Positions 24,757 through 51,800 are shown, counted from the stretch's first letter. The stretch: DNA of 64,000 bases from Meandrina meandrites (GCA_963693305.1 OY855905.1:41350395-41414394); one strand, 5' to 3'. A program made the numbers and translations. Notes: generated by a model not told the origin, from the sequence alone.

Positions 24757-25753
24757 CCGATTATGTGATTATTAACTTTTCAGACTACACGTCCGATCGG
24801 TGAAGGTGTACGCTGACCCAACGTCCTGACTTTTTGTGCCAGACACGTGTCTCTTCTGATTGACTTGTCGAGGCTATACCGGCACTACAAAACAAAGAAA
24901 AAATTACAAAAGAGCAAAAAAAGGAATTACTGTTTTACATTGTGAGTGAACAATGAACATATTATGAGATTATTGACGGAGTGAGAGGGTCGGACGGGTA
25001 ATTATTTGACTCTAGCCTTGTCATGGCATGCTGATCACGGGCGGCGAGGTACGTGCAAGAGACCGGCGACAGCCGACTATCTTCCCGCTCGGTTCGAACG
25101 AATTCAGTCAATAAGTATTCTATTATTCCACTCCGAATGGGCTTGATTTTGTGGAAAGCTGTAACAGCACGCATACTGGATTGAGCCAGATGGCTTTTTT
25201 TCGGCAGCTCACAAAAAATCACATCAATTCTTCCAACTGACAGCATTTTCATAGGGCAGCTTATTAGAATTAAACTCACAAAAGAACCTTTTTAAGGTTT
25301 GGACAGTTAGAAAACGTTATACTAGTATCAAAACCATTGAATACATCTGTTGTCGTTAGTTTTTGTTACTGTACCTGTTCATGGACTGTTGAAGTCGAAC
25401 GTAGCAGATACAAGCAGCGTCATCCCCCAACATGTGGACATGTCGCGACAAAATGCTCGTATTGATTGGTGTTGTCCTTTTGCTAAGAACTACAAAAAAA
25501 GAAAACTCTGAAAAACATGGCGGAGACTGTGACCCTAACTGAAGCCCTAGTGTGTATTTTACAGTCTTTTCGAGTTTTTATTGGCTCATTGCTTAGATGC
25601 GATTTGATTTTGGATTCACGACACTAGAAAACCACTTTAAAAGCTAATTTGCAAGTTCTTAGTTTACTGACATTAAACAATTATTATGACCTACCCTAGA
25701 AAGGAGTAATAAAGAACGACAACATAGAAAATATATCCGCTGGACTAACTTAC
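24757..25753. other. No gene recognised
   Basis: An open minus-strand frame at 24962-25279 has no family signature. No repeats of note. Confidence 0.45.
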
Positions 25754-25848
25754 CATTGTCAAAATAGAACTCGTGGAACTTAAGACCTTCAACCAGGTGA
25801 CCTCGAGCTACTGGTTCAAATGCTGTAAGATGCGGGTCAACTAATTTG
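25754..25848 (-). CDS. Candidate isolated exon, unknown gene
   Basis: A 95-nt segment with good CCGTTTCAG acceptor and AATG/GTAAGTT donor encodes [16 protein letters not shown] and [10 protein letters not shown] without stops. Splice signals and composition look exonic, but no partner exon was found except possibly the inverted piece at 27017-27092. I do not recognise the product. Confidence 0.3.
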
Positions 25849-26059
25849 CTGAAACGGATCAAAAGAACAGATTTACTGTCGAAAAAATGTTTGTCTGTTC
25901 TGAGTGAATGAATGAATAACAGTAGCGGTGACAGGATATCTTTATTGTGCCTTACTCTCCAAAGGGAGGTATTGGTCTAGTTACAATAAAGGTTATATAT
26001 TAACTAATAAACAACGAAAATACAATACACATCGATACGATAGCAATTGAACTATTAAT

Positions 26060-26600
26060 TATTTATCTACTAATTAATTAAACTTTAGATTTAAAATGTC
26101 CTTTCGTTTCTGAAACATTTGATATGTATATTTAGCAATAATTTTGGACGTATTGTTATTATCCAATTAAAGTAAGTATATTAATTTCTCTTGATCAGCT
26201 AAATTGACAAAATGAGAATCAGTTTGTGAGATGATGGAATAGAGCTCCCTTCAGATGTTGTCATGCCCTTTGCAATACATCAGAAAGTGTCGTTCGTCTT
26301 CTACATGGTTTTCTTTGCATACTAAAAACTTTCGTTCTTCAACTGGTATAGATGCTCCTGTATTTTCATATTTTCCAGTTTGTATGCGTAGAGAATGAAC
26401 TCCTAAAAGGAGCCTAGATTCGATGTGCTGGATTTCTAACTGTTATTGAGATGTTCTTCAAACTGAGACTTCTTTTTTATTTCTTTGTGTGTGAACGAAC
26501 TTTATTGTGTTTATTAAAAGATCTGTAACTGGTTCAAAATGCTTAGGTAACTTGGTGCAACAATGAGAACAAACTTGCTGTTTTCTGCCCTGTCAAAAAA
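26060..26600 (-). pseudogene. LINE ORF2 C-terminal remnant
   Basis: On the minus strand around 26338-26255 a frame reads C-K-E-N-H-V-E-D-E-R-H-F-L-M-Y-C. This is the C-x-x-x-x-x-E-D-E-x-H-F-L-x-x-C box found after the reverse transcriptase in several LINE clades. Surrounding frames are broken and no other domain survives. Confidence 0.6.
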
Positions 26601-26804
26601 AGCTCGCAACTGACCTTTTGATAGTTAAAAATGTCAAAAGCAACCAACATTTTGTTTTTACAGTTTTGCAACTCTCGTAATCGTTCAGGTTTAAAACCAT
26701 TGGCGTCAACGTAAAAGTTTTTTTGGCAAACCTCGTGTGTGCATATTTTTGCTAGGAAAACGCCATGTCAAGAAAAATATTTGTGGAGTGACTCTTTTCG
26801 CCGG

Positions 26805-26972
26805 AATAGCGGAATGGCGGAATGGCGAATGGCTGCCGTAAGTTTCACCACGGTTTGCTTGCGGTTGGTTTTTGATTGTTGATTAGGGCAATACTATACG
26901 TTGCCCTAACCAACAAATAAAAGCTAACCGCAAGCAAATCGGGGTGAAAATTAGTGCCATTTTGCCATTCCG
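26805..26972. repeat. Imperfect fold-back element
   Basis: The left side (GGAATGGCGGAATGGCG...TTTGCTTGCGGTTGG) and the right side (CTAACCGCAAGCAAATCGG...CATTTTGCCATTCCGCC) are imperfect inverted copies, with GGGCAATACTATACGTTGCCC at the centre. Probably a MITE. Confidence 0.7.
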
Positions 26973-27016
26973 CCGAATAAGGTCACCCCATTTGTGAATA
27001 TGCATACCAAAAATAC

Positions 27017-27092
27017 CTGTAAGTTTCGAAGTCTCCTGTCGTTATACTTGTAATAAGCTTCTGAGTTAGATCGATAATATGTTGCTCTGGAG
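27017..27092 (-). pseudogene. Inverted copy of the 24.4-kb exon piece
   Basis: The minus strand from about 27125 to 27010 repeats the sequence around 24340-24440 with few changes, including the AG acceptor and ACAG/GT donor. It encodes PEQHIIDLTQKLITSITTGD and carries 8 extra nt near its end. It indicates an inverted duplication with arms about 2.6 kb apart. Confidence 0.6.
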
Positions 27093-27204
27093 CTAGGAAC
27101 AGGACAAAATGTTTAAAAGTTACGTCAAAAGTAATTGCTACGCAGTTGCCTGATATGAAAAAGGTTTGGCACAGGTGATAGCCATTAATCAAATTGATGA
27201 GCCA

Positions 27205-27421
27205 AGGTGTCATGCAGTCAGTGAGCCAATGAGTCCGTCAGTCAGTGAGTCAGTCATTGAGTCAGTGAGTCAGTTAGTCAGTGAGTCAACAAGTGAGTCA
27301 GTGAGTCAGTCATTGAGTCAGTGAGTCAGTGAGTCAGTGAATCAGCCAGCCAGTCAGTCAGTCAGTCAGTCAGTCAGTCAGTCAGTCAGTCAGTCAGTCA
27401 GTCAGTCAGTCAGTCAGTCAG
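27205..27421 (+). repeat. (GTCA)n tetranucleotide array
   Basis: Imperfect GAGTCAGTCAGT units pass into an uninterrupted AGTC run from about 27350 to 27420. Encoded Gln-Ser-Val-Ser repeats are a by-product. Confidence 0.95.
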
Positions 27422-29754
27422 CTGTTATACCAACCTCTATTAGCCTCTATATCGACTTCATGCTTATCTTCAAAATGACCTATTTTTTCTTTGACTGGTC
27501 CTTCTTTCGTACTTACAAAAGTTCGTACTGCAATTAGTAAGAAAAGAAGGTTAATTATTTTTGCCCATGAAACTGTTTCAAGTGCACGTGGAGGATGAGC
27601 TCCTATCGTGGAATAAATTAAGAAACATGGTGGAGGGGAAAATGGTATTACGCGGAATTTGTGCTAGAGGAGACGCCCCAGGCGTTTCTGGATGACGTCT
27701 AAAATCTGGAGCGTTTATCAGACCTGATCTTTTAAAATTTCTATCCCTTTTCACAACCTAAAACAGTCTTTAATTGCGCCTTATCAGAACCAAGTGTGCC
27801 TTACTCTATTGTGTGTCACGGTAGAAGATAATGTCCCAAAAATAAGAGAGCTTAGTACGGATTGCAGGGACAGTCCACCAATCCATACTAAGCTCTCTTA
27901 TTTTAGCGATTTTGAAAAGTGCACCATGCCTTTGCATTTAACCAATAACTTTCAAATTTGGTAATTTTTGGATGCTCTTTCAGATGATTTTTTAATTCAA
28001 TCGATTTTAAATATTCGTACCCAGTCCCCTGCTCGTTTAGAACATGGCCAATATATCGGTCTTGCTCTCTAGTTCAAGCCAAAGGACAATAACGCGAAAA
28101 GTTGACTTGGGGTAAAGGTGGTAAAGACGAGCGTCAAAGTTTGTCATCCGTCTTTGTCTCCCCTTTGATGTGAATCAAAATTGGACAAAGGCAAATTTTC
28201 GTGCCGTGTATACTAAGGATAAAGGTTATCACGAGCAGATGCATTGTGCCTAAAATGTAAATCTCGATGAGTGACTCAGCCAAATGAGTTTTTGAACGAC
28301 TTGAAACTGTTGTTAGCTTGGCAATTCTCTGTTATTAAAGCAAATTGCTCGCACATCAACAATTAAGATATTTTTTAAATCGAGCCAACGGATTTCAGTT
28401 AAAATGTGACGGAATTTTCCAGCTATACTCGCTTTGGCGGCGAAGTTGCTCGTGCATGGCACAAATCAAGGAGAGCGTAAGTGTGATTAAAGCTTATGTC
28501 TTTTCACTTGTGTAGGCCAAGTAAAAATAAAACGTTGAAAGACTTTGTCCCTGATTTTTTTTTGCTGTCTTCGGCCGAAAAATTAAATTTACTTTTGTGC
28601 TGTGTCACATGTCACAGGTTGCGTTGTTCAATTTAGAGGCAATGAATTGTAATTTTATCGAACTTTGATCGGTGTTCGTGCAGTACTGCTTCTAGATCCC
28701 ACACAGCCGTAAACCTAATAATCAATGACTAAATTCTCTTTGGTTAAAATATCAGAGGATTTGACGCACTACTAGTACATGCTTACTTTTTGCCTTGCTG
28801 GATGTGGGTTCTCAGTTCGGTCAGAATAAAGATAACTATTTATTACTGACAAAGGAGGAATCGATGCGTGTAATTAAAATTGGGAAAGATTTATACAGCG
28901 AACAAAACGTCTGTGTAGCAGGACGTAAATATTTTGGATTCTCTCAAACATGTCAAAGGGTACAATTTCGGATTCTCCCAAAGTGAAATCTGAGCTTTTT
29001 GTATGAGAACCGTTTCTCGTGAATTTCAGCCGTTGTATTGAATATTTCAAAACACTAACTTCACATCCTTTTATTAGTCTATACATGCCTAGGCCTTCAA
29101 CCTGACAAGGTATGAGCAAATCGATTTTTTTAACGTGGCCACAGTTTTAGAACTTCCTCGATTCTCACTCATAAGTTTTAGGCTTCAACGAACCTTACGC
29201 AACCCAAAGGTGCATAAAAAAGCCGTGACCAAGTGAAAATTAAAATTGCAAATTTGCTAAATGCTTGAGACAATACATCAACCCAATATGCATCGGATGC
29301 ACTTGTTCTACCTTTGTTTGTGAATCTTTGTATTTTGGGGCAATTTTACTTCTCATCTTTTTTCTTTTGTTTTACGTCTTTTTTTTTCCAGTACTTGTAA
29401 AATCAACCCACACAAAATTATGTACCTCAAAATATACATAAAACAGGCATAAATTGTCCTGGCTGGTACTTAAAATTCATATTACTAGGAAAGCGAATTT
29501 GCGACCGTGAGCGAGATTCTTCTGCCTTAAAGTTTCATTCCTTATCATGGTATATTGATATGCAGCTGAATTCCGATAACTCAAAACTTCAAGGGAACTC
29601 GACAAAGGTTCGAGTTAAAGCGAGATGGGAAGTATTTAGTGCGTTGCAATCGGGTTTCTCGCGAGGAAAAAATTACCATTCTTACCACAGAGAGATGCCA
29701 TATAAACTCCATGTCGACAATGATTCAGCGACCAATTGAATGCTCTCTTTACAG
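27422..29754. other. No gene recognised; short hairpin at 27839-27904
   Basis: AAATAAGAGAGCTTAGTACGG (27839 onward) is repeated inverted at about 27880-27904, forming a 25-bp stem with a loop of about 16 bp. Otherwise no gene. The open frame at 28795-28986 has no features. Confidence 0.5.
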
Positions 29755-29884
29755 GATACATTCCAATGGAAAACATACTTGGCAATGGTACTTTGCCGAG
29801 AAACAACACGCAAGATGGCGGAATAATCTACAGATCGCACTGTAACCCAGGCTTCCTCCTGGACGGCTCATCTGTCACAGACTA
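29755..29884 (+). pseudogene. Orphan sushi pseudo-exon
   Basis: A TTTACAG acceptor is followed by a sushi exon with GNGTLPRNNTQDGGIIYR and NPGFLLDGSSV. The first cysteine codon is now TAC (Tyr), the Phe before C2 is Ser, and the module is cut by a TAG just after SSV, losing C3 and C4 with their donor. It lies about 10.6 kb downstream of gene A and is dead. Confidence 0.85.
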
Positions 29885-31166
29885 GCTAGCTGAAGGCATA
29901 TCTTTTTTTCACGGGTTATTAATAATAATTATTAATTATTAATTACAATAATTATGACAATAATTATTAATTATTGTCACCTTATTATGCATTTTTATTC
30001 TGTAATTTTTCACACATTTTTAGCCTATATAATTATTCATTCGCGCCATTTCTTATCATTCGTTAAAGGCTGTAGTTTGGCAGCCGAAAGCTCAATTTTT
30101 AACCAAATTTTTAACCAGAGAACGTTTTATTTCTTAATTATCATGAACCCTGGTTACTCTTCTATTTTTAATTGTCTTGTATAAGTCTCCCAGTATCGCC
30201 TTTGCCGCATTCGATTCACAGATAATCCTGCAAACCGCCGTCTTGTTTAGTCGGTGCGACGGTGGCTTTTCATCCTACTAGGTGTGTTCTTAGTTTAGTT
30301 TTTAACTCTGAAAACAGCGCGTATGCCCAGTTTCTTTCGCGTTCGAGCAATATTTTTGGTCGCTAATATGTTGGACAAGGTGACGTCAGAATAAGATCCG
30401 GCCAAGCGAGGTAAGTGGGACGGGGGAAGGTGCATGAGAGTGAGAGACAGCAAAACATAAACCATCACTTTAGGCTGTAACGACAGATATGTCCAGGATT
30501 GAACGCTAATGAGATGCACGCTCTTTATAATAAGCATCACAAAGTGTCTTCACTGATAAAAGTTCACCTAAACACGCATAATTCTGTCAAATATGAGGTA
30601 GTATGAAAATGGTCAATAACCCAGTCATATATGAAGTACTTGCTGAACAATACCTGCGTTCAATCCTGGACATAAGTGAAAAAGGATTATTTTAACTCAT
30701 TCATTCCTATCAACGATAACAGTTTTATTCGCGTGCGATGTTGCTCGGATGTGAATAGTTAATTACCCTAGCAGACGATATTCCGCAAGATTGAGGAGGA
30801 CAATTGTTTTATTATTTAACACATTGTCAACGAAAAGTATTTTACAGCTAATAATACTAATAGCACTGTGCTTTTAACCGATCGAAACAACGAATTTGTA
30901 TGCGATTTGCTAAAAAAGATAATATCTCAAACTTCAACTTGGAACAAATGGCGATTATAATATCTACTTCAACTTCTAACGGTCCTAGATGGCAAAATAA
31001 TGTACAGTTCTAATGTGTAAACAGTCAAACCGTTAAGAAAAAGGGGTTACATGTATTTATCTTCCATTTCCTACAAACTGTCTTTCAGAAAAGAGATAAA
31101 TCCAATGAAGAATCACTTACAGCTCATGATTGTTCTTTAATTAGAGCTTTAAGCTTTAGCCGAACC
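29885..31166. other. Intergenic, no gene; ATTAATTATT-rich patch at 29920-29980
   Basis: Lies between the two convergent genes. A TTTATT (AATAAA on the minus strand) occurs near 30724 and again near 30808, candidate poly(A) signals for gene B about 360-440 bp past its stop. No other feature seen. Confidence 0.5.
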
Positions 31167-46137
<14,971 letters not shown>

Positions 46138-46379
46138 TTTAAGTCAATGGTCATGTATATGTGTGTCGTGATCAACAGCATGTAAAAATAAACTGTCTTG
46201 TATGCCGGAGAAGTTGCATGACTTTATGTTGTTATTTTCGTACTATGTTTAATAATATGTGCCCTGTTTAGTTATGTTACAGCGTAGTCTCCTTCGCAGC
46301 CGTTATTTCGATCGTCACGCAACGCTTCTCAAGGTGCCCGGCTAAATGCTTCACCTCTCACGAGTTTGGCTAAAGTTAA
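46138..46379 (-). promoter_or_regulatory. Presumed 5' flank of gene B
   Basis: AT-rich sequence directly upstream of the gene B start codon. Promoter elements cannot be assigned; a TTTATTTTTACA on the minus strand near 46180 is the only TATA-like run. An untranslated first exon farther upstream is possible. Confidence 0.3.
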
Positions 46380-46383
46380 TACC

Positions 46384-46562
46384 AAATTGATTGCAAGGCT
46401 GGTACTACGGCAGAACAGCAGAATTTACTGGCCAATATTTCAGCTAGCAGAGCTAGTCTTCTTCAGGTGTGAGGAAAACTATAGTAGCTCTGCGAGTTGC
46501 AATATTGGCCAATACACTTTGCCCTTCTGCTGTAGTACCAGCCTTGCAATCAATTTGGTTTA
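46384..46562. repeat. Fold-back element 1
   Basis: CCAAATTGATTGCAAGGCTGG and ...GCCAATATTT...AGCAGAGCT on the left recur inverted on the right. Arms are about 75 bp with small gaps, with a loop containing CTTCTTCAGGTGTGAGGAAA. MITE-like. Confidence 0.82.
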
Positions 46563-46707
46563 ATCTGTCTAGTACGAGCATTTCGTAAACAATAGTGGGC
46601 AACAGACAAGCCAAGAAGTTTTATTCTTCCTTTGCGTGGTCCTCTGCATCCAAACCTTTGTTTTTTGAAGCTATAGTTCAACCAATAAACTAATCATATA
46701 CACCTAA

Positions 46708-46984
46708 TTGAAAAAACGTTGACCCCGTGAAAAGCCTAAACCATGAACGATATGACCCAATGGAATTCTGGGTAGACAGCATTGGTTAGCTTGGTAATAT
46801 CCATTTTGTTGATAATCAACATATTTTCTTTCTTTGAGAGCCTTAAAAGCGTGATTTGTGCAACCTGTCTTATTATGTTCACTTTGTCGCAGAAGACAAT
46901 TATTATTTTTTTCGATTTCCCAGTAAACATTTGGGTCGCATCGTTTATGGTTGATGCTTTTCAGGGTCAACGTTTCTTCAATCA
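46708..46984. mobile_element. Fold-back element 2 (about 48-bp terminal inverted repeats)
   Basis: TTGAAAAAACGTTGACCC at 46708 and GGGTCAACGTTTCTTCAA ending 46982 are inverted, and the match extends through AAAAGCCTAAACCATGAACG to ATATGACCCAA. About 275 bp, no coding capacity despite open frames on both strands. Confidence 0.82.
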
Positions 46985-47067
46985 GGTATATACATTTATT
47001 ATATAAACTGCAGTGGTATAGCGAGTGGTAGCAAATCGAGAAAAATGGTATCCCACATGTGTGGATA

Positions 47068-47106
47068 AAAATGATATCCACACATGCATGTGTGATATCA
47101 TTTTTG
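47068..47106. repeat. Short palindrome
   Basis: AAAAATGATATCCACACATG is followed by its near-perfect inverted copy CATGTGTGATATCATTTTT, with no loop. Confidence 0.85.
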
Positions 47107-47164
47107 ACCAATCAGCTTGCAGAGTTTGCCATGTTCCAATGCTGAATGAGCCAAAGTAAATCGA

Positions 47165-47336
47165 TATTAAATCGAAAAATCTTCGGATCTTCCTCGGCAA
47201 TCTTCGGCAATCTTCGACAAACTTCGGAAATTCTCGGAAAATGTTCGGAAACAATCGTACAACCTTCGGATAACATTTTGAAAATTTTCGGAAATCTTCG
47301 GAAATGGTCGGAAATCTTCGGAAAATGGTCAAAAAC
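47165..47336 (+). repeat. CTTCGGAAA-type simple repeat
   Basis: Some fourteen loosely spaced copies of (A)ATCTTCGG(A)A, GGTCGGAAA or CTCGGAAA in about 170 bp. It translates to degenerate Phe-Gly-Asn-Leu repeats, which I treat as a by-product. Confidence 0.75.
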
Positions 47337-47370
47337 ATCGTAATTAGTGGGTTTATATAATAAAAAAAAT

Positions 47371-47512
47371 AATACATGGTTTCTTGGAGATATGAAATTT
47401 ATCTTCTCGTGTTCAAATCCGATATCTCACTCGTTCGCTGCGCTCACTCGTGAGCTATCGATTTGAACACTCGAAGATAAATTTCATATCTCCGCGAAAC
47501 CATGTATTATCC
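47371..47512. mobile_element. Fold-back element 3
   Basis: ATAATACATGGTTTC and GAAACCATGTATTAT bound a nearly continuous palindrome of about 142 bp: GGAGATATGAAATTTATCTTC is repeated inverted, and the centre is CGTTCGCTGCGCTCACTCG. A compact MITE. Confidence 0.85.
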
Positions 47513-47572
47513 TCTATGTATCACATTACTCTCCGTTAGTTTTTGTACACTCAAACTAAACCTCGAATGCGA

Positions 47573-47747
47573 ACACACACATATAAAATACTGGTACTGG
47601 CGCAAATTTTATAATGATATCAAACAAAGCTTTTTTCTCAATAAACTCGGCTCCCATCCATGCTCGCCTCGTTTATTGAGAAAAGCTTTGTTTGATATCA
47701 TTATAAAATTTGCGCCAGAACGCAGTATTTTATATGTGTGTGGTTTG
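47573..47747. mobile_element. Fold-back element 4
   Basis: Arms of about 72 bp (ACACACATATAAAATACTGG through CAAAGC...CTCAATAAAC) flank a loop of about 24 bp. Arms differ by a few small indels. It ends about 95 bp before the presumed polymerase start codon, so it may sit at or near the left end of the Polinton. Confidence 0.85.
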
Positions 47748-48435
47748 AGAGAAAATAACGCAAGCATGGAAGTAAACAAAGAGCATGACCCCAAAACCGA
47801 GCGAGCGGATGTGTCACAAAAAAATATTTTCTATTGAAGAAATGTCTGCACTGTCTATATACAAAAGTGCGCCAGAATTATTTTCTATTTGAACAATTAT
47901 CTGCACAAGTATATACGCCGAGATAGCAGCCGCGAGATTTTCGTCTAATGTTTTAGAAAAGTTTTACAGTCCATTAACGAGGGAGCAAAATAGAAACCTT
48001 CCTCAACCATTACGACCTGAACTAGTTCCTTTACGTGACGGGTTTAAAATAAGCCAAAGTAATTTCCAGGAATGGCTTCGTGTTTGGATAATGGATGTAT
48101 CCAAAACAAATCCAAACAATAAAGATATTTTAATGTTTTCAAGAGAAAATAAAGAAAAGTTCACTGATTTGATTGAACAGGAAAATCTAAAGTTGGGCAG
48201 CGTAAAGGTGAGCTTCGGGCTACAAGTACAGTTTGAAATAGAAAGAAACGGCAAAACGCAAGAAATGACGCACTATTTTAAGGTGGCTCAGAACAGTTTC
48301 CTGCATTTTTCAACAGCTTAATTTTGACGGATCAATAACCAAAAGTCTTTTTCAGTTGACCCAACAATTATGGTATCAATCAGATGCCCAATGACCGATA
48401 AACAAGTTATGGTTATTTTTAGGACATTACAAGTT

Positions 48436-48808
48436 ACCATAGCAACGGTATAACCTGTTAAAAACACCCTTAATTTTAGCTTTAAGGGCTTATAACTTCA
48501 AAACAAGTCCGGTGACCCCCATTTTTTATTATCGAATTGTAATCAACAGTATAAGATGCAACTTTCTGCAAAGTTTTAAAAAAATCTGCACATGGCGTTC
48601 AGAGCCACCATAAATTTGCGTAAATTTAAGGTGACTCTGAACTCCATGTGCAGATTTTTTTAAACCTTTCCCAAAAGTTGCACCTTATCTTGCTGATCAT
48701 AATTTCATAATAAAAATTGGGGGTCACCGGGCTCGTTTTTGAGTTATTAGCAGTTAAATCTAAAATTAAGGGTGTATTTAACAGGTTTTACTGTTGCTAT
48801 GGTAATAT
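48436..48808. mobile_element. Fold-back element 5, inside the polymerase gene
   Basis: Arms of about 175 bp (TACCATAGCAACGG..., GGTGACCCCCATTTTT, AAAATCTGCACATGG) around ATAAATTTGCGTAAATTTAA. It separates two N-terminal polymerase segments. It shares the GGTGACCCCCA string with the piggyBac-like element at 15025-15681, which may be coincidence or kinship. Confidence 0.85.
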
Positions 48809-51800
48809 ATTGTGTAATAAAAATGACAACAACGTGTTCACCAATCACTAATCATTTATTTGACACCATGATTGCAGCATCAACTGATAAAGAGTGGTTA
48901 TAATGACCCATCGAAATCTAAGTCTTGGAAAGTGTTGGAAACGGTAGCCAGCCACCTTAAAGAGGACCAGCCGCACGTTTTTAACAGGGATGACAAAGAA
49001 CTGATAGAACAAAAATATGAAGAATTCATGGAAAGAATAAGGGGAGAAATAGAAAACTGGTCATTGGAAGGATCAGGATGGGAAGTTGAAAGGATAGAGA
49101 CTGCATACGTGAATGTCGCGCGCTATCAGCCACTGCGCGGAGGAACCTATTTGCCACTTCCAGCCAATCTGGCAAAAAAGAAGGCAATAATAAACGTGAA
49201 AAACAGAGACAACCAATGCCTGAAGTGGGCTCTAAGAGCTGCTTTATTTCCTCCAAAAGATGGAAAGGACCCGCAAAGACCAAGCAAATATCCGGTTAAA
49301 GATGGCATAAACTACAAAGGAATTGACTTTCCCACACCGGTAAAACAGATAGACAAGCTTGAGGCGCAAAATGGAAACCTCGCAATAAACGTATTTGGCT
49401 GGGAAAACAACACCGTGATTGTGCACAGGATAAGCAGAAAAGAACCGAACGTGCCTAGGATAAACCTGATGTTGATTGAGTCAGGGGAAATTCAGCACTA
49501 TGGTTACGTAAAAAGAGAAAGCGCTTTGCTGTTTGATAAGGCAATAAACAATAAAACTTTCTACTGCATGATGTGCTTAACACGTTTCACAAGAGCGCAC
49601 TTGCTCGAGGACCACAAAAAATACTGCAACGGCGTGAACGGCAGGCCGACAAGGATTGAGATGCCGGAAGAGGGAAAAACATCCTCGCTTTCCAAAATTA
49701 CCACAAACAGATGAAGGCGCCCTATGTGATATATGCCGACTTTGAGGCACTGGTAAAAAAGATACCCGGCTGTGAGCGCGGGCCGGATAGAAAGAACAAA
49801 AGCTACACAGAAAAGACCGAATGGCATGAAGCGTGCGGGTATTCGTACATTGTTGTACGAAGCGACGGCGAAGTTACAGGGTCAAAAGTTTACAGGGGCG
49901 AAAATGCGGTAAAAGAGTTTCTTAACGGAATTCTGCAGGAAGAAACGAAAATCAGAGAGAGTCTGGTCACACCAAAGCCGATTGTGATGACAGACGAAGA
50001 CTGGAAAAAATTCAAAAGTGCAACTGATTGTCATATTTGTAACAAAAGTTTGATAAAAGACGAATACTTAGACTCTTTGCCTGTTTTTGAAGACACTGCA
50101 GAAAGTTATTATCTTGGCCAATATCACAAAAAATGTTTTTACAAAGCACAGAAAGAACAACAATGGGTGCTAAAAAGATTAACAGACGAAATGGACCAGT
50201 TGGAAGCAGAATCACAGGAAAATTGTAATTTATGTGAAAAACCTTTACTACAGAAAAACTTCAGAGACGCAGTAAAAGACCATTGCCACATAACGGGTAG
50301 GTACCGCGGAGCCGCGCACAATGAATGTAACCTTAAAATGTGAATAAAATCCAAGACGGACCAGATACCAATTGTGTTTCACAACCTGAGGGGATACGAC
50401 GCGCACCATTTAATGCAAGCGATGTCAAATTTGCAGAAAGAAGTGAAATGCGTAGCCAACAACATGGAGAAATATATCACATTTTCAGTCGGAGGTCTGC
50501 GTTTCATTGACAGCTTAAACTTTTTGCAGGGAAGCCTTGATTCGCTAGTAGAAGCAACGCCGAAAAATGAACTAAAAATAACATCAACCATTTCAAATGG
50601 CAGTGACCTGCTTTACAAAAAGGGGATTTACCCTTACGAGCACATGGACTCATGGGCGAGATTCAGCGAAACAAGTCTTCCGGACAAGCAGATGTTCTAC
50701 AGCAAGCTCAACGACGAGCACATAACAGAAGATGAGTACGCTCACGCGCAGAAAGTATGGGAAACTTTCGAATGCAAAACATTGGGAGACTACCATGATC
50801 TTTACGTAAAAACGGATGTTGCCCTGTTGGCAGATGTATTCGAGAACTTCCGTAAACTGTGTCTGGAGCAGTACGGATTAGATCCGGCACACTATTTCAC
50901 ATCACCAGGCCTATCATGGGACGCACTCTTGAAAAAGACGGGTGTCGAGCTTGAGTTGTTTACAGACCTTGAAATGCATCTCTTCGCGGAAAGGGGAATT
51001 CAGGGAGGAATCTCGATGGTAAGCAAGAGATACGCTAAGGCAAACAACCCGCTGGTACCGGACTATGACCCCAGCAAACCAAACAGTTACATTATGTATC
51101 TAGACGCAAACAACCTCTACGGCTGGGCAATGAGCAAGCCGCTCCCAAAAAGGGATTTTAAATGGAAACGTGTCATGCCGACGGAGGAGGAAATTCTGAA
51201 TAAAAAGGAGAACGCAAAGAATGGATGGATCCTTGAGGTCGATTTGGAGTACCCAGCTGAGCTGCATGAAGAACACAACAGCTACCCGCTGGCGCCTGAG
51301 AAAAAGGTCGTGAAAAAGGAATGTATGTCGGACTACCAAAAGAGGTTGATAAAAGACCTAGAGCTGAAACCCCAGGACAGCAAGAAGCTGCTGCTGACAC
51401 TTGAGGACAAAAAAGACTACGTCGTGCATTACAGAAACCTGCAGTTTTATCTGAAGCAGGGCATGAAACTGAAGCGAGTGCACAGGGTGCTGGAGTTCGA
51501 ACAAGAATGCTGGATGGAGCCGTACATCCGGATGAACACAGAATTCAGAAAGCAAGCAAAGAACGACTTTGAAAAGAACTTTTACAAGCTAATGAATAAC
51601 TCAGTTTTCGGCAAAACCATGGAGAACCTGCGCAACCGTGTTGATATAAAAATAGTGCGCAGCAATGAGAAAGACAAAATAAGGAAATTGGTCGCCAGCC
51701 CTTTGTACTCAAGGCATGTAATATTTACAAACGACCTGGTTGGAATCGACATGCGCAAAAGCCGGCTCCTTCTCAACAAGCCGGTCTACACGGGGATGAC

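Noticed and set aside
47146..47343. Phe-Gly-Asn-Leu repeat protein
   Set aside because: Encoded by the CTTCGGAAA simple repeat; no start context, and frames on both strands are open for the same reason.
49670..49714. Programmed ribosomal frameshift joining the polymerase segments
   Set aside because: The gene also has several in-frame stops and large insertions, so simple decay explains the shift; no conserved slippery-site and pseudoknot arrangement was seen.
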